A model generated the notes under the pieces. That model saw only the letters and a list, made by a program, of their open reading frames with translations, searched no databases and had not been told where the DNA came from. Source: Amphibacillus marinus (lineage in GTDB: Bacteria; Bacillota; Bacilli; Bacillales; Amphibacillaceae). From it: a stretch of DNA of 64,000 bases. This document shows, one piece after another, positions 18,622-26,508 of this stretch (position 1 is its first letter; each line of letters opens with the position of its first letter). Where the stretch lies: the NCBI RefSeq assembly GCF_900110345.1, contig NZ_FODJ01000002.1, positions 248,001-312,000 of the forward strand, read 5' to 3'. A program made the translations under genes and the position numbers.

Positions 18622-19213
18622 TTTTCTGACTCCATTGCCTTAATACCCAGCCGGTAAATAAAATGCTCCCTCCACCAATAATAGCCGTTAATGCTGGATG
18701 GTATGGGGGAAAGAACAGGGCATTACCAGCTGCCAGAATAGCAAACCAACACCCCATTAGGAAAATCTCCTTACCTAGCGCAATTCCAATAAACATATAC
18801 ATAACCGCAGTTACAATAATGGCATATAGACCAACATACTCGGGTTGAAACTGAAGGAAGTCGGTGACAATTAAGATGATAACCAAACTAGCTACTATTG
18901 AAAAACCAATAAATCCCCGCTGTAATTGTTGCTCAACGACTTTTGGTAACGGGCTTCTTTGTGATTGACGGAAAGAAGTATAGAAGGTTAGCATCATGCC
19001 AAGCGCACCAAGTGCACTCCAAATCCAGTGTAGAATTGCTCCATAGCCAATTGCTTCGGCACCGTAGCCAATTATCCAAATCGTACCCCAGATAATAAAA
19101 TATGGACTTGCTTCGGCTGCACTATTTCTCGTTTTAGTCGTTAAATGTTTAATATAGTTCAAATCATCAAATGCTTGCTTCTGGTTTGTGGTTGTAAAAT
19201 CATTCTTTGACAA
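18611..19213 (-). CDS. Five- to six-helix membrane protein of the ABC operon
   Basis: This 200-residue protein starts at TTG 19213, ten bases after AGGAGG, and is the first gene of the operon. After a polar N-terminus of about 35 residues it has hydrophobic helices grouped in pairs. It ends in a short basic tail overlapping the regulator gene by 11 bases. I do not recognise a family. Small membrane proteins paired with this type of winged-helix regulator often serve as sensors or accessory subunits of the exporter; that role is an inference here. Confidence 0.7.
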   Translation of the reverse strand: MSKNDFTTTNQKQAFDDLNYIKHLTTKTRNSAAEASPYFIIWGTIWIIGYGAEAIGYGAILHWIWSALGALGMMLTFYTSFRQSQRSPLPKVVEQQLQRGFIGFSIVASLVIILIVTDFLQFQPEYVGLYAIIVTAVMYMFIGIALGKEIFLMGCWFAILAAGNALFFPPYHPALTAIIGGGSILFTGWVLRQWSQKNDR

Positions 19214-19228
19214 TTTTATAATACCTCC

Positions 19229-19261
19229 TGTATAGTACTCTATAATACAGAGTACTATACA
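19229..19261. promoter_or_regulatory. Perfect 13-bp inverted-repeat operator
   Basis: TGTATAGTACTCT and AGAGTACTATACA form perfect arms around a 7-base spacer, immediately upstream of and touching the RBS of the ABC operon. The arms flank a TATAAT-like sequence. This is very probably the binding site of the winged-helix regulator encoded in the operon. Confidence 0.8.
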
Positions 19262-19269
19262 ATAAAGTG

Positions 19270-19420
19270 AGAAGCAAGTAATAATTGCTTCTTAGGGAAG
19301 TAGAGGCTATCACTAGTTAGCTGAGGCGATGCCTTCGGAAAGAGAGTCCATTGGCTGCAGGAACGAATCACTGTTGTAACCTTAATCGTTGTCCTGGTGA
19401 TCGACTATCATTTTCTTAAT
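19270..19420 (+). other. T-box-leader-like remnant
   Basis: After a perfect 8-bp hairpin (AGAAGCAA/TTGCTTCT, 19270-19292) comes GGGAAGTAG and, further on, AAAGAGAGTCC followed by TTGGCTGCAGGAACGAA. These resemble the first half of T-box stem I (GRAGUA start, AGAGAG kink-turn and distal GG..GAAC segment). No TGGNACCGCG T-box or antiterminator follows before the CPBP gene, and that gene is not an amino-acid gene. It looks like a truncated relic; low confidence. Confidence 0.3.
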
Positions 19421-19537
19421 GTTCGTATATTCATCTCTTATCAGTAATTATGAAATTGATTCACTTACCAAATAAAAGCGTTTATAATAAACTATAATTT
19501 CACTTTCATAAATCATTATAGAAGGAGACGTTTTTCC

Positions 19538-20344
19538 ATGCGTAAACATATTAGACATTTTATCCTTTTCTCATATCTTATGTTCTTCTTGTTTATTGGA
19601 CTAATAGGGATGGTCATGTATCTTTTAAATATGCCCTCATTGGGAACTTTCCTACAGACTGTTTCAGCATGGTCACCCACCTTTGTCTTTCTCATTATGT
19701 TTAAGAGGATCTATCCAGCAGATAGCAGGCTTCGTTTTATTCAAGAGCAGTTTTCGGTCAAGGTAGAACCTCGCATCTTACTAGTATCTATTCTGTTACC
19801 ATTAATGGTCTTCTTAGGTACTTTAGGCTTTGTCATCTTTTTTTATCAAATCCCTGTTAATCAACTTGTCATCACCTCTCCCGTTACCCTTTTATATATG
19901 TTACCTGTTCATTTGATTGCTGGCCCGCTTGGCGAGGAATTAGGCTGGCGCAGCTTTTTATCGATAGAACTCGAAAAGAAGTATAGTTTACTAGCATCAG
20001 CTGTGCGAGTTGGACTGATTTGGGGATTTTGGCATCTTCCTTTGTGGTTGGTTTCCGGCTTGGCATGGGGACCTTTACTCGTTTACGTTAGTAGCTTTTT
20101 AATTTCAATTGTTTGTTGCTCAATTATTATTGGCCTTTTATATAACAAATGTCGCAATCTTTCAATTCCAATACTCGTTCATCTATTAAACAATTATTTA
20201 ATCGGTCTGTTTACTTTTAATATGGTTGAACGACTTGCGATTTATGCTTTTTTCTATGTAATCGTGACCGTTAGCCTCATTTTGATTAATAAGCACAAAC
20301 AATGTAGAGTAGGGTGTTCGCAAATAAAAAAAACACCTAAGTAA
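19538..20344 (+). CDS. CPBP family intramembrane metalloprotease
   Basis: This 268-residue protein has about eight membrane helices and the CPBP (CAAX protease/Abi) motifs: GPLGEELGWRSFL (EExxxR), GFWHLPLWL (FxxxH) and a later LLNNYLIG in place of the second His motif HxxxN. RBS AGAAGGAG precedes the ATG. Relatives cleave prenylated proteins or, in Gram-positive bacteria, serve in bacteriocin maturation or self-immunity. No bacteriocin precursor is seen nearby. The gene stands alone, divergent from the ABC operon and ending at a shared terminator. Confidence 0.88.
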   Translation: MRKHIRHFILFSYLMFFLFIGLIGMVMYLLNMPSLGTFLQTVSAWSPTFVFLIMFKRIYPADSRLRFIQEQFSVKVEPRILLVSILLPLMVFLGTLGFVIFFYQIPVNQLVITSPVTLLYMLPVHLIAGPLGEELGWRSFLSIELEKKYSLLASAVRVGLIWGFWHLPLWLVSGLAWGPLLVYVSSFLISIVCCSIIIGLLYNKCRNLSIPILVHLLNNYLIGLFTFNMVERLAIYAFFYVIVTVSLILINKHKQCRVGCSQIKKTPK

Positions 20345-20370
20345 GGCTGCAAAAACCTTGCTAAGGTGTT
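20332..20370. terminator. Terminator between convergent CPBP and hydrolase genes
   Basis: AACACCT...AAGG pairs with CCTT...AGGTGTT with a small internal mismatch around a 9-base loop. Flanking A and T runs suggest use in both directions; its left arm overlaps the last codons of the CPBP gene. Confidence 0.65.
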
Positions 20371-20387
20371 TCCATTACCCTAGGTAG

Positions 20388-20942
20388 CTATAACAAAGCG
20401 AGTAACTGCTTGGTAGTTAGAACGGTGGCAAATTCATTATGAAGCGTTGTTAAAGATACATGATGCACTGCCTCTGCATCAACATCATTACTAGTATGAT
20501 CCTTAAGCGCAAAGGCAGCTGTCGCATCAGAAAGTAAATAAGTATCATAACCAAAATTCCCACTCATTCTTGTCGTTGTCGATACGCAATGTGGTGTAGT
20601 CAATCCTACTATAATAACAGTTTTTATCATACGTTTATCTAAATAGGCTTTGAGATCTGTTCCAATAAAAGCACTGTTAACCTTTTTCTCGATCACTTTC
20701 TCACCATTTATTGGTTGGACCATTTCTTTAAATGCAAATCCGGCCCCATGTTTGTAAAATCTTGAGTGTTCGCTGTCCGACTTGTGCTGAATATGAATAA
20801 CTTCCCAGCCTTTTACACGCCAAACTTTTAACAGTCGTTTAATATTTGCTTCTGCTTCTGGATTATTTCGTTCTCCCCAGCTTGGATCATTGAACGCCTT
20901 CTGTACATCAATAATAATTAGCGCCTTGTTCTGCTCTTTCAT
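20388..20942 (-). CDS. Isochorismatase-family cysteine hydrolase
   Basis: The best start is ATG 20942 (MKEQNKAL), eight bases after AAAGGAGG; the longer frame to 21020 adds a hydrophobic leader without an RBS. The 184-residue protein has the isochorismatase-like Asp-Lys-Cys triad: Asp in ALIIIDVQKAF, Lys in VIEKKVNSAF and Cys in GLTTPHCVSTT. Relatives hydrolyse isochorismate, nicotinamide or carbamoyl amides in the cytoplasm. The specific substrate cannot be read from the sequence. It is a single gene. Confidence 0.88.
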   Translation of the reverse strand: MKEQNKALIIIDVQKAFNDPSWGERNNPEAEANIKRLLKVWRVKGWEVIHIQHKSDSEHSRFYKHGAGFAFKEMVQPINGEKVIEKKVNSAFIGTDLKAYLDKRMIKTVIIVGLTTPHCVSTTTRMSGNFGYDTYLLSDATAAFALKDHTSNDVDAEAVHHVSLTTLHNEFATVLTTKQLLALL

Positions 20943-21107
20943 AAGTACTGCCTCCTTTGCTTTTTCAACTATAACAATCGTACCAATAAGCAAGAAACTT
21001 ATAATCGTCCAACTTTTCAAAAAGTGAATCCTTAATCAGTGGGTAATTTCTTCATGCCCACTTAGACTAGCATTTATTATAACAGGTTCCCTATGCTAAG
21101 ACTGAAA

Positions 21108-21728
21108 TTAAGTTTTGCTATGGTAAGCCTTAATACCAAGCAACATCACATCAATAGCATCAGTTAATATTACTGTTAATCGTTCAATAAGCGCTTCATT
21201 GTATACATCATCTAAGTAGGTACTACTTAGACCATGTAGCAGGTAAAAAAACATGCGGGTATGTTGCAGAGCCTCATCTTGCTTTAAACCTGGGACATTT
21301 CTTTCAATAGCTCTCTGCAAAGAATCAAGCAATTGGATGCGCAGTTCATTTACTTTATATTTATAGTTTCGCTCCTTTAAATCAGCCCTCTCTCCAGCCT
21401 TAGTTAGGAAAATCTCGTACATACTTTTGTGTTCGAAGGCAAATCGGATGTACGCAAGGCTAATACCTTTAATAATCGCATCTGGTTCTCCTTTACTCTC
21501 AATTAGCTTAAATCTATCTAAAAGAAGTGTGAGCGGCTCAATCGCCAATTCATGCAAAAGACTCATTTTATTTTTATAATACAAGTATATCGTTGTATGC
21601 GAGCAGCCAGCTTTATCAGCAATTTCCCGCATCGTCACCGAATTAAAATCACGCGTAGAGAACAATTCTTCTGTCGCTTTCAAAATTGCTTGCTGTGTCC
21701 GAATAGCTCGTTCTTGTCGTTTACTCAT
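21108..21728 (-). CDS. TetR family transcriptional regulator
   Basis: This 206-residue protein has the TetR N-terminal helix-turn-helix: AILKATEELFSTRDFNSVTMREIADKAGCSHTTIYLYYKNK. The C-terminal 150 residues form a ligand-binding domain. It overlaps the stop of the metallo-hydrolase gene by four bases (ATGA), so both are made from one transcript. The long double-palindrome upstream of the hydrolase gene is its likely operator, giving autoregulation. Confidence 0.92.
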   Translation of the reverse strand: MSKRQERAIRTQQAILKATEELFSTRDFNSVTMREIADKAGCSHTTIYLYYKNKMSLLHELAIEPLTLLLDRFKLIESKGEPDAIIKGISLAYIRFAFEHKSMYEIFLTKAGERADLKERNYKYKVNELRIQLLDSLQRAIERNVPGLKQDEALQHTRMFFYLLHGLSSTYLDDVYNEALIERLTVILTDAIDVMLLGIKAYHSKT

Positions 21729-22414
21729 TTGATACCCTTACCCTTCTTTTTTTGTTTCCAGTCCAATAAATAATGGTCATATTGTTCAGCCGGTCGAACA
21801 ACCTCACCACCGTGACAAGGGCTCACAGTATCAGGCTGTAATTGCTTAACAATCGCCCCACTCTCCACGGCTTGATTCATGTAGGGTGTAAAGAGTGCAT
21901 ATGGACGCTTAAGCTGACCTTGTTTTGAGGTAAATAAATCACCACCAATTAAAACACGATCGCCTTCATGATAATACACAACATGACCTGGTGAATGACC
22001 GGGCGTTAAGTATGGCCTTAAACCACTAATAACTGTAAGCTCCCCATCCTGCTCTGGCAATGGCGTAAGCTTTGCTTTCTCCACATAAGCGACAGCCTTC
22101 TTTCGTCCCGGATAGGCATGGTCACCAGCCAAGTAAGGAATCTCCTTTGCACTAGCGTACACTGGAAGTTGATAATCCTGACTAAGCATAGTTAATCCAC
22201 CAATATGATCAGAATGACCATGTGTAAGTAAAATAGCTTTAATTGGACCAATTTTCAAAGCTTCAACTTGCTTAATAACTTTTTTAGCCATCATCCCTAT
22301 TCCAGCATCAATTAAAATAACACCATCCTCATCCCTTACCACCCAAATGCTAATCGGAATGATGACCCGACTACTTAATTTCCAGACATGCTCCGATAAT
22401 TGCATACAACGCAT
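21725..22414 (-). CDS. Metallo-beta-lactamase fold hydrolase
   Basis: The start is ATG 22414 (MRCMQLSEH) with RBS AAGGGGG; a longer frame to 22447 would run into the operator. The 229-residue protein has the metal motif THGHSDHIGG (HxHxDH), then TPGHSPGHVVYY and a later SPCHGG, and an Asp in LIGGDLFTS. These ligands bind two zinc or iron ions. The family covers glyoxalase II, lactonases and sulfur hydrolases; the substrate is not evident. Co-transcription with TetR suggests induction by a toxic or signalling small molecule. Confidence 0.88.
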   Translation of the reverse strand: MRCMQLSEHVWKLSSRVIIPISIWVVRDEDGVILIDAGIGMMAKKVIKQVEALKIGPIKAILLTHGHSDHIGGLTMLSQDYQLPVYASAKEIPYLAGDHAYPGRKKAVAYVEKAKLTPLPEQDGELTVISGLRPYLTPGHSPGHVVYYHEGDRVLIGGDLFTSKQGQLKRPYALFTPYMNQAVESGAIVKQLQPDTVSPCHGGEVVRPAEQYDHYLLDWKQKKKGKGIK

Positions 22415-22435
22415 GTTTATTCCCCCTTTATTATT

Positions 22436-22481
22436 AAAACTAACCATTGGTTATATTAAATAATAACCAATGGTTAGTTTT
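22436..22481. promoter_or_regulatory. TetR operator: 19-bp inverted repeat
   Basis: Two 19-base arms (22436-22454 and 22463-22481) are perfect inverted copies around an 8-base spacer. Each arm contains the palindrome TAACCATTGGTTA, so there are two adjacent dimer sites, as is common for TetR regulators. It is placed just upstream of the metallo-hydrolase RBS. Confidence 0.85.
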
Positions 22482-22853
22482 ATTGCAAACGATTTGTATT
22501 CTTGCCCTTAACAACGATACTGATAACGTTAAGTTCTAATTAAGCTTAGTCGCCTACTTGTGTTTTATATCATTGCAGTTGAATTAAGGTATACAATGTG
22601 ATTTCCTGGCGATATAAGACTAAACCTAAAATACGACTGGAGCATTAACAATACCTTATGAATTACCTGTTAGTGCAATTATCTTTACTTCAAGTAAATT
22701 TCTTATTAATCTTAAGTAAACGCTTTTCTGAATTTTCAGCCTTTTACAAGCTAGTGTGATGTATTTAGTGAATATTAGGCTAAATCCCACTTTTTAAGCG
22801 ATACAACATACTTAAATGTGGCTTAACCTTAATAAAATAAAAGGAGGAGAAGA
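22482..22853. other. Gene-free spacer
   Basis: About 370 bases between the TetR operator and a decayed gene. Apart from the AAGGAGG RBS of that decayed gene at 22841-22847, I see no ORF, terminator or RNA here. Confidence 0.6.
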
Positions 22854-23208
22854 ATGAGCGACGCAAATGAAGTTACTATTAAAGGAGTTAAGGAGATTGG
22901 TGGGGATATTTAAAGCTAATGAGATATCAACAGAGGAAGATGGCTATTGGATCTGTCATGAGGTCAATGCCTTTGAGGCTATTCCTAATGGAATGGTTAG
23001 TCTAACCATTCCAGCTCAATAGTATGCCGTACTTCACTTTCAAGGCCACGGATCAGGTATTGCCGATTCATATGGAGCCTTGCATAGATGGATTGCTGAA
23101 AAAGGCTACCAAAGGCAGCCAAAAAATTGGACACTTGAAATTTATTCTAGCTGGATTGAACCAGAGGATAATGTGGAGATATGCTACCCTATTTCGCAGG
23201 AAAACTAA
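22854..23208 (+). pseudogene. Decayed GyrI-like effector-binding domain gene
   Basis: An ATG with a strong RBS (AAGGAGG at 22841) begins MSDANEVTIKGVKEIGGDI and then hits a stop after a frameshift near 22905. The continuing frame reads DGYWICHEVNAF, then GMVSLTIPAQ, a TAG stop at 23020-23022, and YAVLHFQGHGSGIADSYGAL...WTLEIYSSWIEPEDNVEICYPI. This is the classic end of GyrI-like/AraC effector-binding domain proteins, where a Lys usually precedes YAVF. One frameshift and one nonsense change make it a pseudogene unless these are sequencing errors. A strong hairpin follows. Confidence 0.75.
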
Positions 23209-23230
23209 CTGTTAGCTTTATACCCGAGAG

Positions 23231-23264
23231 AATAGCCACCCGTTAAACGTTACGGGTGGCTATT
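23231..23264 (+). terminator. Terminator after the decayed gene
   Basis: A perfect 13-bp stem AATAGCCACCCGT/ACGGGTGGCTATT with an 8-base loop lies 23 bases after the pseudogene stop. The T run after it is short, but the stem is strong. Confidence 0.75.
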
Positions 23265-23319
23265 TGGTTATATACGGCTTTTACAAACGCCAGCATGCTA
23301 AGTATGACTTATTATTATA

Positions 23320-24309
23320 TTACGACTGATCAGCCGCAAAGACTAACCCAGCGCTCACTTTTGCTTGATCAACTAATTCCATGACAATTTGACTATGCTC
23401 AAGCATTGCTGCTGCCTTATCATAATTGAGCTCATCAATAATCTGATTAAAATAATAGAACTCTTCATACATCCGGTGCTGGTGTACGTTGTGATCAAAG
23501 ATTTCTCTCGAACCGTCATTGCTAATCTTTTCAAAAGTTGCACAGATGCTGGTCGGTCCTTTAACGAGAATACTTCCTTTATTACCTTGAATAGTAGTTT
23601 GAACGGGAGCTGAACAATCCTTAGCTCCTACACAAACGACCTTGAAATTAGTATAATCAAGAACGAGAATGCCTGATGTATCAATACCCCGTTCCATATT
23701 AGCTAAATACTGGACTGTAGCTGGCTTACCAAAGATTCCTACAACGAAGTGCAGATTATAAACATTTAAATCCATTAGGGCACCACCTGACATCGCTGGG
23801 TCAAAGGCGGGCAATACTTCGCCAGCTTTGAAGGCATCATAGCGGGACGAGTATTGCGAATAATTACATTCCACAATTTTGATCTCTCCTAAATCTTTTA
23901 CCTGCTCTCTTAATGTTCGATAATTAACGAGATATTGATTAGTAATTGCCTCTAGCAGAATAAGCCCCTTCTCAAGTGCCAGCTCTTTCAACTCCGTAAA
24001 TTCCTGCAAATTAGATGTGAACGGTTTTTCACAAATGACATGCTTACCCTTAAGCAATGCTTCCTTTGTATATGCGTAGTGCAAATGGTTTGGCAAACAA
24101 ATGTAAACAGTGTTAATCTCAGGATCATCTAAAAATGCTTGATAATTCGTATAGACCTGCTCAATACGATACGTATCCTGTAATTCTTTTAATAGCGATA
24201 GTCGAGACTCTCGCCCAACAATAGCTTTAAGTTCTACCTCTGGTAAATCATTAATAAACGTTAGAAACTCTTTAACAATTTTCCCATTACCTACTATCCC
24301 AAGCTTCAT
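23320..24309 (-). CDS. Gfo/Idh/MocA family oxidoreductase
   Basis: This 329-residue protein starts at ATG 24309 with RBS AGGAGG. The Rossmann fold begins MKLGIVGNGKIVKEF, and the family motif is GKHVICEKPFTSNLQEF, whose EKP Lys is catalytic. The C-terminal beta domain contains AMSGGALMDLNVYNLHFVVG, the usual G-DxxxYxxH active-site line with Asn and His. These enzymes oxidise or reduce sugars and cyclitols with NAD(P). It follows a second member of the family after 25 bases, so the two may act on linked sugar substrates. Confidence 0.9.
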   Translation of the reverse strand: MKLGIVGNGKIVKEFLTFINDLPEVELKAIVGRESRLSLLKELQDTYRIEQVYTNYQAFLDDPEINTVYICLPNHLHYAYTKEALLKGKHVICEKPFTSNLQEFTELKELALEKGLILLEAITNQYLVNYRTLREQVKDLGEIKIVECNYSQYSSRYDAFKAGEVLPAFDPAMSGGALMDLNVYNLHFVVGIFGKPATVQYLANMERGIDTSGILVLDYTNFKVVCVGAKDCSAPVQTTIQGNKGSILVKGPTSICATFEKISNDGSREIFDHNVHQHRMYEEFYYFNQIIDELNYDKAAAMLEHSQIVMELVDQAKVSAGLVFAADQS

Positions 24310-24334
24310 TTATGTAACCTCCTAGAATGATTAA

Positions 24335-25360
24335 TTATCCTTCGTTTAATATAGTCGCGAGCCCCTCTTCAAGTAACTCTATCTGACGAATTGTTTGTTT
24401 ATCAGTCGTGACCTTATCCGCTCCATTAATAATAGACTGATAAACGTCCTCATAAACTTGACCATAATCACCTGCAACCGACACAACCTTCTCTTCATGA
24501 TAGTTGCCATTATCATCAAGATAGGTTAGCGTACCGTAATGCTCAGGCAAATCGATTCCAAAGTCCTCATGTTCAGGCAGATAAAACAGTTTTAAATGCT
24601 CCTCTTGGCGATCCTTCGTTTCCTTAACAAAACTTCCTTTTTTCCCATATACAGCAAAGCTTGGACGCGGCTTAATTCTAAAGTAGCTTGATTTAACCGA
24701 GATCTTTAAATTGTCATAGAAGAAGTCTAAATCAAAGTAATCATTCATTCTCCCTACACCAAGTAACTGGCGGACATCAAAGCTAACCTGATCCGGCATA
24801 CCAAAATACGCTAATACTTGATCAATGGTATGGCAGCCATGACCATATAGATAGCTTGTCTCAATTGAAAAGCTCGTGATCCCTTCTGGCACCTCAGGTC
24901 TAAAATAATCGAAATGCATCTCTACTTCTAATAAATCACCAAGTACACCTGAATCGATAACCTTCTGAACCGTTAAAAAATCTGAATCATAGCGACGATT
25001 TTGGTAGCACTGAATGAATAAGTTCTTTTCTTTGGCAAGCGAGAATAACGCTCTTGCTTGATCAGCGGTTTCAGTAAACGGCTTTTCAACCAGCACATGC
25101 TTGCCATGCTCAAGCGCTAGCTTAGCATAATCAAAATGGGAGTCCATATGTGTACAAATAACGATTAAATCAATAGCTGCATCTAACAAAAGCTCATTAA
25201 TGTTATCAACATATGTTACGCCTGAAAGCTGCGCCCATTCTCCCTGTTTGAGCGTGCGAGAATAGATTGTTTTAACCCGAATATTATTATTATTAGTTGA
25301 AAAAGGTAAGTGATAGCGGTTGGTACTTTTCCCATTGCCGATATACCCGATCGTTAACAT
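24335..25360 (-). CDS. Gfo/Idh/MocA family oxidoreductase
   Basis: This 341-residue protein begins MLTIGYIGNGKSTNRYHLPF, which matches the YhhX/YvaA-like subgroup. It has GKHVLVEKPFTETADQA with the catalytic Lys, and a TSYLYGHGCHTIDQVLAYFG line supplying the active-site His and Asp. It is upstream of a second family member, probably in the same transcript. The substrate is unknown; scyllo-inositol or related sugar dehydrogenation is typical for this subgroup. Confidence 0.9.
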   Translation of the reverse strand: MLTIGYIGNGKSTNRYHLPFSTNNNNIRVKTIYSRTLKQGEWAQLSGVTYVDNINELLLDAAIDLIVICTHMDSHFDYAKLALEHGKHVLVEKPFTETADQARALFSLAKEKNLFIQCYQNRRYDSDFLTVQKVIDSGVLGDLLEVEMHFDYFRPEVPEGITSFSIETSYLYGHGCHTIDQVLAYFGMPDQVSFDVRQLLGVGRMNDYFDLDFFYDNLKISVKSSYFRIKPRPSFAVYGKKGSFVKETKDRQEEHLKLFYLPEHEDFGIDLPEHYGTLTYLDDNGNYHEEKVVSVAGDYGQVYEDVYQSIINGADKVTTDKQTIRQIELLEEGLATILNEG

Positions 25361-25500
25361 AAAACACCATCCTTAAATCCAGCTTTCTTTTAGTATAGTT
25401 TAATTATGATAGCAGTGCGAATTTTTCAACTTTACTGTACTCATAATCACCTCTATCGCTATATGTATGCTATGATTAATTTTAAAAAGAGGTGTTGTTA

Positions 25501-26238
25501 ATGGACCTACTCCTACAATATTCAGCTAATATTATTCCTGGGTTGGTTCTATTTGGACTGGTTTATTATTTTATCCCAAAATCTGAAAAAGCAGTTCGGA
25601 TCCTCCTACTCATTTTCGGGTTTGTTCTTATCCGTGATGCCATGACACCGCTAAAGATGTGGGATCTAGGTGTAACCGACTTTGTCATGTGGTTACGTTT
25701 TAGTAATGATCTTTTTGTTGTTGTTGTCCTAGGAGCAACATCCTTATTGTTAACACTTGTGATTATCCATTTGAATAAGGATTTCTCAATCTATTTAGTT
25801 TGGTTTGGTGTAAAAAAAGGACGCTCACTTCTAGTTGGGCTGATTGGTGCTGGAGTTGTTATTCTCCCATTTGCTGTTTTGAATAGTACCATTCCGATTG
25901 AATTAAGAGGGGGGGAGGTAGCCAATCACTTTATTTTAGCTATCCTGTGGCTTGGGTTAACAGGGAATTTCTTAGAAGAGGTATTATTTAGAGGCTACTT
26001 GCAAGGCTATTTCGCGGAAAAGGTCGGCCGCAATAAAGCAGTGTTTTTATCGGGGGCTACGTTTGCAGTTGGGCATACCTTTTTAGCCATTTCTGTCACA
26101 ACGTTAGGGATTGGGATACTGCTGTTTACCTTGTATGAGGGCTTAATTTGTGCTTGGGTACGCAAAGACCATGGTATTATCGCAGCCACACTAACTCACG
26201 GATTGGCTATTTTTTTCCTTGCGACGGGGTTGGTCTAG
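25501..26238 (+). CDS. CPBP family intramembrane metalloprotease
   Basis: The start is ATG 25501, six bases after GAGGTG; an upstream GTG at 25492 overlaps that RBS. The 245-residue membrane protein has the complete CPBP motif set: FLEEVLFRGYL (EExxxR), FAVGHTFLA (FxxxH) and ATLTHGLAIF (HxxxA/N). It has about seven or eight helices. It is unrelated in close sequence to the CPBP protein at 19.5 kb. It stands alone, divergent from the Gfo/Idh pair, with no bacteriocin gene visible nearby. Confidence 0.88.
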   Translation: MDLLLQYSANIIPGLVLFGLVYYFIPKSEKAVRILLLIFGFVLIRDAMTPLKMWDLGVTDFVMWLRFSNDLFVVVVLGATSLLLTLVIIHLNKDFSIYLVWFGVKKGRSLLVGLIGAGVVILPFAVLNSTIPIELRGGEVANHFILAILWLGLTGNFLEEVLFRGYLQGYFAEKVGRNKAVFLSGATFAVGHTFLAISVTTLGIGILLFTLYEGLICAWVRKDHGIIAATLTHGLAIFFLATGLV

Positions 26239-26285
26239 ATTTAAAGGAACCAGCAATCAAAAGAATTAAAATAAAAACATAATAT

Positions 26286-26312
26286 GAATAGGAGATGGTC
26301 CATCCCCTATTC
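26286..26312 (+). other. Strong hairpin after the CPBP gene
   Basis: GAATAGGAGATGG and CCATCCCCTATTC form a 13-bp stem with one A-C mismatch. No T run follows, so it may be a weak terminator or a 3' end stabiliser. Confidence 0.5.
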
Positions 26313-26508
26313 ATCCCAGAATGATTTTAAAGTGAAAATTAATAATGACACTACAGGTGACCATCTTGTTTTTAACCTGTCCAACACATTCACAGCCCGT
26401 CGCTATAAGGGAGCACATTTGTGTTTTTGAGTAAAAGGACATTGCTTCACACTTATAATATTAGCTATTAATTCAGTATGTTAGCAGGCATTGTCATTAC
26501 AAGATAAA

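Noticed and set aside
23024-23215. 63-codon frame within the decayed GyrI-like gene
   Set aside because: Out of frame with the recognisable GyrI-like domain and without an RBS.
19538-26238. Bacteriocin locus around the two CPBP proteases
   Set aside because: No small double-glycine or lantibiotic precursor, modification enzyme or peptidase-containing ABC exporter lies near either gene; the ABC systems have unrelated spacing and regulators.
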